64,000 nucleotides of DNA from Lycocorax pyrrhopterus obiensis. Its lineage: Eukaryota > Chordata > Aves > Passeriformes > Paradisaeidae. Where the stretch lies: contig JACSVZ010000002.1 in NCBI GenBank assembly GCA_014706295.1, positions 105,010,047 to 105,074,046 of the forward strand, written 5' to 3'. The notes beneath the pieces were generated by a model that ran no database searches, was not told where the DNA came from, and saw only the letters and a list, made by a program, of their open reading frames with translations. Below, piece after piece: positions 17,042-27,310 of the stretch (the stretch's first letter is position 1; every line of letters starts with the position of its first letter). A program made the position numbers and the translations under genes.

Positions 17042-19590
17042 TTGTGGTGTGTGGTCGCATGTATACAGGGTTTGTGTGTGTGCCAATTTGGAATTCATGC
17101 TCAACCTGGCTACAGACCACTTTTAGCTGCTGGGCTGCTGAATCCAGTGGCCTCCAATCCCACAAGTCCAGGCTCTGCTCTGCTGAATGCAGTGGGGATG
17201 AATAAGTGACCTAAAGTCTGGTGTTTACTGAGTTTCAGACTACTGGGGTTTCTAAATGAAGGATTTTTTGTTATACAGGGAAGGCTTACAGACACATGGG
17301 GTCCATCCAGTCTCTGCCGATGGCTGCTCAAGGATCTGTACAGGGGAAAGTAATTTCTGACTGCTGCACAGCCACTGTGCAAAAATAAGAGAAATAGACT
17401 ATGGAGGGAGAAACTTTTAGCTGCCACTAGTGCAGAGGTTGCAGCTTCTCCCACCAGATTTAACTAGCGGAAGGCCATGCCTCCAGGATGGCCATGCCTG
17501 TGGGTTTCATTCTCTCCTGCTGCAAGGGATTGCACAGCTTCCAGCACAAGATCATAAGCTACATGACCTGGGGCTGCAGGTCCCTCCCACTATCCAGTTA
17601 CTAGGAATTTTCCAGTAAGTGAGACCCCATAAGGAGGTGTCAAGTGATAAAAGCCAACCTGAGAAGAACCCTCTCAGCACCAGTGGGGAGCACACTAATA
17701 AATCATTTAGCCCAGCACCTTCTAAATACCAGCCCCAAAGCAGCAATATTAACAGAAGTTTCCCCAGCCCATGCACAGATGGTCTCTGACTGCTTACGCT
17801 CTGGGAGACCTCTCCGTGTGAGCAAGGAGAGCCCTGGGTGGGGGAACACCTCAGGCTTTTCACAGGGACAGTGTGCATGGTTAGCTTTGGATACTAAACA
17901 GTGCAAAATAAAGCAGAGAGTATTTCCTATGAGCCTGGGAATTCTGACCTAATTCTAAACAAGCATCTGTTTGCTCCGAGCATCAAAACCATGAATAAGC
18001 TCAGTAAAACCCTTCTTCTGAAAGCAGAGTGATGGAAAGCTTTCAAACCCTTTAAAATCCCTGAAATCCTTTAAAATTCCCTTTCAGACTCCTGAGTTGT
18101 GGTATCAAGCAGAAATGTCACCTCAGCACTCGCTAGGATGACGGGCTGGGTTGGCTGTGACGCTGCTCGGAACACCTGACCCTCTGCCCAGCTGAGCGGA
18201 GACAGGAAATTGGACAGGTGATGCCTCAAGTCCTCCCACCAGGATAACAAACGACACACTGGAAGCAGGTCAGCCTTATCTCCTTGTCTGCCTTTTGGTC
18301 CCAAGTGAGACAGCTTCTCTCTGCAAGCATTGCTAAGTGTGAGTAGTTGGTCCACACTCTCACGTTCCCATACAAAGCAGATTTCTTTAAGTCATGTTTT
18401 TAAGCCATGCATTGACACAGGGCACTCCTATCAAAGGAGATAAACGCACAGCTGGGGCTGTGACATGGTCCTGTGCTGGAGGCTTCAACTGCAGCCCTAG
18501 GTTGAAAAAAAAAGGGTAAAAAAAGAAGCATTGATTCCTGATTTCTAATGCTTGCCATGAAAGAGGCAATAGCAAACAAAAAGAAACCCAAACCAAACCA
18601 ACCAATCAACCAAAAAACACATACACATACAAAAAACACCCCCTCCCCCCCGCAAAAAAAACCAACAGAAAAAACCAAAAAGAGGCAATAAACATGTCAG
18701 TTCCATAGGGCTGTTTTGGCGGTGTCCCGGGGGCAAGCTTGGGTTTACCTGATGATGTTTGCAAGTTGGGCATACAACATCACTTGGCCTCCTCTTTTTC
18801 TCTGTATTGTCATCTCTGGTTAGCTTCTGCTGGAGCTGTGCTTCTGCAGGTGCTTTGGTAGGCAGAAAGCCCACTCAGAGTCCTGCCTGCAGGATGGGGA
18901 CAGGCATCTGTGCCCATCTGCATCGCACTGTACTGACATCCACCTCCCACATGCAGTTATGACCATGCTACAACAAAGCAGGAACATCCTCTGCCTCCAA
19001 CAGCTGTACCAGCAGGAGTGTGGAGTACATCTCAACACGATGGTCCCTCAGCAGACACCACTTTTCAGCCCCCACTGACATTTTCAGCTCCCAGGTGGGT
19101 GTGAGTCAGGATTTAATTCCACCCAACAGCCTCATGATAAGAAAAAGATTAAAACGTGGAGGAGCATAGTAATTTAAAAGTCGTAACACAGAAACTGTGG
19201 ATATAATGCACCAGCTGCATGGAGTAACATGGAGCCCACAACAACACTGCCAGGGCCCAATACCACCATGTGATTTTCCTCGCAAGTCTTTTGCCCCATT
19301 CTGCAGCACTTTGCACACCTCAGACTGGTCCCCTGTTTTTACAAGACACCCATCTCCCTGGCTTGTGCCTGTATCCCCATTCTCCTCTCTAAAGCCAGAG
19401 CATTTCTACCTTGTCTGAACTCTCTTCCTTGAGACTGGAGATGGAGAAAGACCTATGGTCCCCCATCTCTCCCCATGCTTAGATAAGCAGTTCCCTCTTC
19501 TTAGTTTAGTTCCTTGAGACAGCAGAGCAGCCATGAACATGGGGTCAGTGAGTCACAAGAGATAGGGGAGGGAGGGGAGGAAGGTGCTGC
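17042..19590. other. Intergenic DNA between LTRs
   Basis: About 2.5 kb without a supportable gene. The first few hundred bases share TG-rich motifs with the DNA left of the solo LTR and are probably the displaced half of the element it landed in. A low-complexity A/C-rich tract occupies 18575-18680. Open frames on both strands, up to about 114 codons, overlap one another and have no recognisable domains. Confidence 0.6.
18575..18680. repeat. A/C-rich low-complexity tract
   Basis: The stretch is built of runs of A and C: repeated CCAAA/CCAAC words, ACACATAC words, a C8-type run near 18643 and A7-A8 runs. Read on the other strand it gives a Phe/Val/Cys-rich translation, which is an artefact of composition. 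Confidence 0.85.
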
Positions 19591-19599
19591 ACAGCAGCA

Positions 19600-20021
19600 G
19601 ATGGGCACTTGTAGCTTCCAAAGAGACCAACACAGGAGGAAGAAGCAGCACAGACAACGTGTCATGAACCAACCGCAGATCCCCTTCTCCATCCTCCTGT
19701 GCCACTTGGGGAAAGAGGGAGATAAACTGGGAGTGAAGTTAAGCCCAGGAAGAAGGGAGGGATGGGAGGAAGGTTTTCTAAGACTTGGATTTTATTTCTC
19801 ATTACCTTACTCTGACTTGATTGGTAATAAATTAATTTCCTGGAGTGAAGTCTATTTTGTCTGTGATAGTAGCTGGTGCGTGATCTCTCCCCGTGCTTAT
19901 TTCGACCCATGAGCTTTTCTATATATTTTGCCACATTTTATCTCTCCTGTCCAGCTGAGGAGGGGTGTGATGGAGCATCTTTGATGAGCACCTGGCATCC
20001 AGCCAGGGTCAACACGCCACA
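19600..20021 (+). mobile_element. 5'-truncated LTR of an avian endogenous retrovirus
   Basis: The segment matches the 3' half of a common avian ERV LTR that I recognise. An ACAACGTGTCATGAAC block near 19655 comes first, then GGGAGTGAAGTTAAGCCC near 19730, then the poly(A) signal AATAAA at 19826-19831. A CTGTCCAGCTGAGGAGGGG block lies near 19950, and the terminal GGTCAACACGCCACA ends at 20021. The left boundary is approximate, because I lose the match upstream of about 19600. A 132-codon frame at 19514-19912 runs through the LTR and is not a gene. The + orientation follows from the poly(A) signal and terminal CA. Confidence 0.75.
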
Positions 20022-21187
20022 GCCTCTGACCGTGCGTGCCATAAGACAAGGAACAAGGATCTCTCTAGCCTCCACCTAATATTCAGCCTGCTCCCTCAGC
20101 AGGTAAATACTTCTGGAGCAGGGATTTCTAAAACATGTGCCAGGGAGACAGACAGTGAATCACACAGGTCAGTGTAAGCGGTCAATACGGTGACCCAAAT
20201 GCAAAATGGTCTGGCATGATCTGTTCCACACCAGTGCACTGAGCATCCATGCATGCTGCAGGGACAGTCCTCCTCACCCAGAGACAGACCCTGACAAACC
20301 TCCCCTTTCACCTGGGCTGGAATTTTAAGAATGGAAGGCAGCCTCAAGGTTTGGTCCATATGTTTAAAGGTAGCAGTAGGAAGAGCAGCTCCACTAAACC
20401 ACTGCTGTGACCTAAAGAAAGAGTCCAGAAAAAGACACTGGTAAAGCGTAGCAAGCTGTTCTTCCTGCAGCACAGCACCCCAGCTTCCTGAAGTTCAGGG
20501 ATTTCCTGCACCAGAGGTTATTCACTGGACCATTATCTGAATACACAGCTTGCTCCCACCCTCCATGGAGGAGGGAGGCTTGCTTCCATGTGAAATAAGC
20601 AGTTATCCCAGTGGAAGTGGATGAAACTTCTCCATGGGACTGCGCCATCTCAAACGCCCCTACACGAAGGCTTGGGAGCATCCTGCCATCCTGACAAATG
20701 CTTGTCCAGCTTGGAGTGAGCTAAAGCTGTGAGCCAATAGCAGGATCCCTGTGCTGCACATTAAAGGAAATATTTCCGTATTTTCCTTTCAGATTGTGTT
20801 GAGATTGCCTCTCCTGTGGGTCTGACTTGGTAATGCTTGCTCACAGAAAAAAAATCCAAGTCTCAGACGATGTGAAGTCCCTCCTAGGTCCTGCTTTAGG
20901 TCCCTCAAGCAGAGGCGATGAGCTGTAGCCCAGCAGCAACTTCAAGCCAAGGGAGGGAGCAGGCCAGCCAGCAGAAGCTGACAGTGTCACAATGACTTGT
21001 GACCTACCTGGAGGTCCCAGAAAGATCTCAGGAGGCACAATACTCAGTCATAGAGAGGTACTTTTCTCCCTGCCAACCACAGCGCCAGCTTGGGGCACTG
21101 CTGCTTTCCACCAGCTGAGCTAACATTAAAAGTATAGACTGTTTCCTTGAGAAATCCTCAGGGAAAGCAATCTCCTGCCATTATGCT

Positions 21188-21213
21188 GAGGAGAAGGAGG
21201 AGGAGGAGGAGGA
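21188..21213. repeat. (GGA)n microsatellite
   Basis: Short run of GGA/GAA triplets. It produces a poly-Arg stretch in one forward frame, which is not evidence of a gene. Confidence 0.9.
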
Positions 21214-21812
21214 TGCAATCCCCAGAGAAGCCCTGCTGGCAGCTCAAATCTGTCCACCAGACTTTACCAGCTGGATTAGGACAGGCAGGGGAGGAAGAGG
21301 GTTTCCTATGGCCTTTTGTCTCCTCGCTTTGGCACGTGCATGGCTCCTGACACAGGCTTGGATCTGTGAAGGCTAAGATTTGGTTTTAATCACGTCTCTA
21401 AGAGAATATAACAAAAAGTCGTTAGCATATTTGTTTGCAGTATGAATAACTAATGGAGCAAATACCAACCAAAACTGAAACTGTTGTAATTAACCACTGT
21501 GTAACAGAGATTTCGGTTCATCATCACTGTACTTTTAAATGAGGGGGTTATCTGCACATAAATTGCAAGTATTATTTAGAAAGGGAGTGATCCTAGAACA
21601 ACTTGATTTGCTCTAGGAACACATTCTGGAAGTCAAATTTCTATTTATTTACAGACAACCAAAATGAAAATATTATGCCTATTTTCATGTGGCAGGCTTA
21701 GAAAACAAAAAACAGTCACAGGAAAAGCATCTGTGATGGAAAGTTACTGTCCTCTCACTGGGACTGCTCAGACTGTGAGAAGAGAAGGAAAGGGGAGGGA
21801 AGGAATATATGC

Positions 21813-21895
21813 GTGTGTGTGTGTGTGTATAGATGTATATATTTATTGATATATACTCAGTGCATGTTTATTTATATATATTTATGTAGAGAAGT
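21813..21895. repeat. (GT)n run followed by AT-rich TATATA tract
   Basis: Pure GT dinucleotides from 21813 to about 21828 lead into an AT-rich tract with several TATATAT and TTTATATA words. A compound microsatellite. Confidence 0.85.
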
Positions 21896-22290
21896 AAGAA
21901 TCACGATCTCAGGAAAAACCGATATGAGTATTTTTAGTTAACAGGAGAATAAATAATACTGTTTCTTAGGCGGGAAGGGAGCAATGTGAGCACACAAACG
22001 CATGCATTCCTGGTGGGAACTGGAGGCCTGAACTATTGTAATTTTGGTAATGGCTGGAATGAAAGACCACTAAATCCAGGCTACAGTTGCCACCACCATA
22101 GCTCATGTCCTGAAGACATGGAGAAGCATGAGTAGGTGCCACAGAGCTTCCCCAAGTTTCCCATGAGAAGCCTTCAGGGGAGCCACGTGTAAGCCAAAGA
22201 CCTTACACACTGCACTCTGTGCACGTGAAAAGTGATTATAAGGACAAGTACCACATTTGTCTCCTTTCCCTGTAATAAGGAACATCTCTA

Positions 22291-22310
22291 AGAGAGAGAG
22301 AGAGAGAGAG
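22291..22310. repeat. (AG)10 microsatellite
   Basis: Ten uninterrupted AG units, followed by CGAGCAAG. Confidence 0.95.
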
Positions 22311-22439
22311 CGAGCAAGCAGGTATCCTACTCAAATTCCTTTGTTGTGCTGCACCCATATTTGCCCAGCTTCGGTTGAGCCGGTCCCAGCAAACACCAGC
22401 CCTGACCTCGCTTCTCTCTCCATCTGCCCCAGGTGCTCA

Positions 22440-22660
22440 GCCCCTCTGAGAGGAAAGACGCCGTGGCTGGAGAAATCAGCATGTCAAAATACCAGCCAGT
22501 GCTTTTATAACTAAAAAGCAAGAGCCAGTGGATAACCCCCGCCAGAGGCCAGGCCGGTGCTCGGAGCCCACGCGTGTGCACGGACACGGTGCCACCTGCC
22601 CGGGTGGGTGTGCAGCGGGCAGCGAGGCAAACCTCACGTGCGGCGATGCTGCCTGACTTG
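22440..22660. other. Intergenic CpG-rich patch
   Basis: A dense group of CpG dinucleotides in otherwise CpG-poor surroundings. It includes an E-box palindrome CACGTG at 22635-22640 and GC-rich words such as CGCGTGTGC and GCGGGCAGCG. It is smaller than a normal promoter CpG island. It could be an orphan CpG island, an enhancer, or a start site for a non-coding transcript; sequence alone does not decide. Confidence 0.35.
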
Positions 22661-25600
22661 TGGAGAACAAAACCCTCCACCAACTCTTCCAGAAAAGAAA
22701 ACAAAAGCCTTGAACAAACCTTCCCCGGGCCATTTCAGCCAGCAACAAAGCTAACAAGCAAATCAAACAGAGAAATATCCCAGCAGACCTCAGCTGGCTG
22801 AACAAACAAACGGAGAAACTCAGGTTCCAAAGAGCAGGGGAGCTGGGTTATGAAACAAGATTTTTGATACAAAAGGAAGCTTACAGCTATCGCTGGTGAT
22901 TAGACACGGAAGAGAAAGGTCGCTCTGGGTGTTAGACCACACTTCACACACACACAGAGGTTATTCAATCAATATTTGTCCTGGAGTCACATGCGGCGGA
23001 AAAAATTTCAAGTGAATGGTCAGCAGAATTTAATGCTCGCATTCATTCAAGTTGTGCTCTTGGATGAACATGTGTTTTTATATCTAGCACAACCTCAGCT
23101 TTAGAATCCGGAGGTTTTTAATCAAAATACAGAAAAATCTTGGAATTAAACGCTACTTTTGTATATGACTTTCAAGTATGTTTTCAGCAGGACAGGAAAC
23201 CCTCACAATTTTAGAAAGGGATCTGTGGTAGGAGGGAGATTATTTGAATCTCCAAGTTCTGGAACTAACAGGAAAAATAATTCAGTTAAGGCTCCAGAAA
23301 GACAAGACTGTCCACAGAAACCTCCCCAAAGCAGAAGGGAGGGACTTATTCCTGCCATCACTGTGTTCTCCGGCCATGCTGCTGTGCTGGCATTAGAGGT
23401 TTTATTTAGGGTCACAGCAGTAACAGCGGGAAGATATAATCCTCTGATGAACAGGCAGCTGTTACCCCCTGCCTTTGTGAAAACGATGATCTCAGGTTGA
23501 GGATATTGTTGCCTTGAATCATCATATTTTTTTATCCCCGTGCGAGTTTGTCACAACAGATTGTTTGCTTATATTCAGATCATAATGCCATGACTCAATT
23601 CTCTCCCTCTGCAAGAGTTAAAGGAAATTTGACCGTAGGTGCCCTAACCATGGACTTTAGAATTTGGGTGCAAATAATGATGATTAAAACACAAACAAAG
23701 CAAAACAAAAACCGACAAAACCCAACTCTCTTGCCTAGTGACTTAATGACAAAATATTTGTGAGGCACAGCACAACATCCAGTTCAGGTTGTGATATACC
23801 TGATGGGTGGCATTCAGATGACTATCACAGAGGCAGGATGCCCCTAAGTCCTTTGAATACTGTCTTTGTGTGACTGAAGTGAGATATTCATGCTCTCTAA
23901 GATTGCATAGGGGTCAATTTCAGCTGCGCAGGGGATAGCCTAGGAGAGGAGAGCACCAGTGAACAGCACAGAGAGTTACAGAATAAAGGCAAATACAGGG
24001 TGGCTCCTTCAAGGCAGAAGCTTTCAAGGAGAAGTTTATTTTAATATCCTAGCTGGAAATTCACTTGGAAAACAGCTCCATCGGCCCTGGTCAGGAAGAG
24101 CGAGAGGGCAGAGATTACGTTCCTCTGGCAGTCTGTCCTGATGAAGCTCCCGTGCTCCAGCACAGGACAAAGCGTTGCCACGTTCTGCATCCAGTGCCTG
24201 TGCTTTCCTCATGCAGCTAATGCAAAAGAGAAAAAGCCGTGAGTTGGTCACATTGCGCTGAGGATCGCTTTGATGGACTTCAAACAGCGTGCTGAAATCA
24301 TCTGCTGTGCGCGCAGTGCCGCTCTGCTGCCAGAGGAGATGCTGCAGGAGGGCAGGGCCTGAGCGGGGAGCAATGCCCAGCTCAGGGACCACGTCCTGCT
24401 TCTCTTGCAAACCATTTTTCTTCACCTGCGCACCTCCTCCCCTCTACAAACACCCTCAGGGCAGTGCTGATGACCCACGCCGGTGGTGTGTGCGGAGAGG
24501 AAACTCCCTATTCAGAGCGGGGCACCCTGGCACAAAACAGGGCTTATCCTGCAAATGGGCTGGCAGGTTTCACATGGGGATTTGCTCTTTCTAGGTTTCA
24601 CCCACACGAGGCTATTGAATTTGTATGTTGTAACACTTGTAAGCGAATATTCAAAGCAGAGAGGGAAAAGAAAGCTCGTCCGTGAATGTGATTTGTGACT
24701 CTCAGAGCTTTGGCTCTCACTCTGGCACTGAGCACTACAGTGTCCTGTCTCACTGGTTCTCTGGCTCTGCATTGGGGCAAAACTGCACAGATTCAGGCAC
24801 AACCAAAATGATGTTTCATGGGAGTCACTCAATGCTCTGTAATGCATTTCCTTAAATAACCACAAATTTGGCCTAAAATTACTTGGCTTGATCCCCTTTA
24901 GAAACGTCCACTTCAGAAACAATTGCAAGCTGAATTTGATCATTTGGAGTTCTGAGACCAATTACCCTACACACGTTTGTCTTCCTCTTACCTTTATTGG
25001 CCATCATCCTCCTGCTTCTCTCTGCAGTCCAGGTATGCTTTGTACAGAGCAATAAAAACAACATTATCCCTCACCTGTCTTGTTCTGATTGGCAAGCAAA
25101 TATTAAAGGCTCAAGACCAGCAGATGGCTGTTCAAACAAACTCAGGTCTTATCGAGCCTAGAAAGGGTTGACACAACCATGTTTTCACTGTGTGGCTCTC
25201 CTGTGAGCTGTAAGGGTTTTTCCAAAGACAGAAACTGCAAAATGTTTTTTCCAAGGGCAGAGTATGCTTCATGATATAGTATCAAATATTGGACTTGGTC
25301 CACTGAAATGCTTATTAGGTGTCAGACAGTTTAAAATTCCTATACATTCTTAAGAACAAAAATAGGGAGGGGTGACAACATGTCATTACTGTTTAGAGCA
25401 GTGTGAAATTTAAACCAGGAAATTTCTTGATATTAGAAAGAGGAATTTCAACACTAATTGAAGTTCTGCCATTTTTAAACATTTCTCTATAGCCTGTTCC
25501 TCTTCACTTTTTTCTCACAAACATGCTTATACCTCCCAAAATAAACAATCACTCGGATGAAACTGTACAGGGAGGTGGCACCTCATGGCCCCTTGTGAGC

Positions 25601-26532
25601 TGCTGAGGTGGCCCAAAACACCAGTACCACATAAATCAGTGAAGACAGCTCCCGAAAAGTGCTTCAAGTTTCTCAACACCAAGTGCCAATCCTACCACAT
25701 CATGACCAAAAATGCTCCTTGGAGGTTTTAACTGATGCCTTAAACATAAAGGTTTCTTAGGCGCCTTTAGGATTTTCTTCTTAGGGCCTCCCCACCACCA
25801 TCTTCCCTAAAGGTGACTGGGGAAATGGCACTCACAAATGGTGCCCACGCCTGTAGCACGTTGATGTCTCACCCTGGCCCCTCAGAAACTCGAGTGAGGT
25901 GCAAGAGAAGTTGTACTGATGTAAGAGCAGCAGCGAGGGAAACCAGGACTCTCTCAGCAGAGACAAGATATAGATGAACGAGGACTAAGAACAGAGCTAG
26001 AGAAGATATCTGAGCAGTGGCTACAGGAGGGATAAGACCCCGACTGGAAGACACAACTCTGACATCCTTGCTTTATTTCTTTCCATTAGAAAACTGGTGT
26101 TTCTGCACTCCTAGTACCAGATGGAACATAATGAGACCACACTTGGAGTTTCATTTACAGATCTACTCTTGATGTACAGGACTTCTGACTCCATTTAACT
26201 GTATTTCCCCCAACTTACAATCTTGCCTTGAAATCTGAGTTCCAGCCTCCCTCTAACTTCCAGTCCATTCATTTATTACCTGCTGGCAAAGAACTGCAGG
26301 TGAAGTTCTGTTTCCCTCATATCACTCAGAGGCATAAAAACTACTTTGCTGGCAATTTTAGCAGCTTGGAGTTAAAAGTAAAGTACAGATACATTTGATC
26401 AGCTTCAGATCAGGGAATGAACACTCAGAATATAGGTTCAAATAAGTATTAAGCTAGCTGCAGCAATCGCTCTGGTCTCTGAGCAGTTGGTCAGAGGAAT
26501 GTTTTTCTTCCCCAGAATCCCTTCTTTTCAAG

Positions 26533-27310
26533 GCATATCATAGAATTGCAGAATATCCCAAGTTGGAAGGGACCCCAAGGATCATTGAAGTACAGCTCCT
26601 GGCCCCACACAGGACACACCAAGAATCACACCGTGTGCCTGAGAGTATTGTCCAAATGCTTCCTCAGCTCTGTCAGGCTGGGTGCTGTGACCACTTCCTG
26701 GGGAGCCTGTTCCAACCTCTGGGTGAAAAGCTTCATTCTAATACCTAACCTAAACCTCCCCTGACACAGCTTCATGCCATTCCCTTGGGTCCTGGTCACC
26801 AGAGAGAAGGTCAGCACCTGCCCCTCCATTTTCCCTCATGAGGAAGCTGTAGACTGCTGAGAGATCTGCCCTCAGTCTCCTCCAAGCTGAACAAGCCAAG
26901 TGACCTCAGCCACTCCTCGTACGGCTTCTGCTCTAGGTCCTTTCCCTTGGAGCCTCCTTTGGATGCTCTCTAATAGCTTTGTGTCCTTCATATGTTGTGG
27001 TGCCCACAGAGGGCTCGAGGTAAGGCCACCCCAGTGCAGTGCAGAGCAGAGCAGAGCAAAGCAGAGCAGGACAATCCTTGCCCAGCTGGCTATGCTGTGG
27101 CTGATGCCCCCCAGAACACAGTCGGCCCTCCTGGCTGCCTCATATTCAATGTGCCATCAACCAGGACCTTCATGTCCCTTTCCCCAGTGCCACTCTGCAG
27201 AGTTTCATTCCTGTCTGTACACACATCCATACCTGTCCCAGGTGCAAAATCCAGCACTTGCCCTTGTTAAACTCCATAGAGTTGGGGATTGCCCAGTCTG
27301 ATGTCACCCC
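26533..27310 (-). mobile_element. CR1 LINE fragment, 3' portion, antisense
   Basis: The left end reads ATCATAGAATTGCAGAATAT..GTTGGAAGGGACC, the reverse complement of the diagnostic CR1 3' end. Downstream CR1 words follow in the expected order: GAGCCTGTTCCAACCTCTGGG near 26705, CTAATACCTAACCTAAACC near 26738, CTCCAAGCTGAACAAGCC near 26880, and TCCAGCACTTGCCCTTGTTAA near 27250. The element is 5'-truncated, as CR1 copies usually are. The right boundary is approximate. A GCAGAGCAGAGC short repeat near 27038-27066 has grown inside it. Reading frames in the region are decayed remnants or composition artefacts. Confidence 0.88.

Larger units (their letters stand above)
20022..26532. other. Intergenic DNA, LTR cluster to CR1
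   Basis: About 6.5 kb with no gene that I can support. It holds three microsatellites (listed separately), a CpG-rich patch at about 22440-22660, and a GC-richer stretch at about 24040-24500. That stretch has long open frames on both strands but no recognisable protein. The rest is ordinary single-copy-looking sequence. Confidence 0.65.

Noticed and set aside
19514..19912. 132-codon ORF near 19.5 kb
   Set aside because: It runs through a truncated retroviral LTR, whose sequence explains it. LTRs of this type do not encode a protein here.
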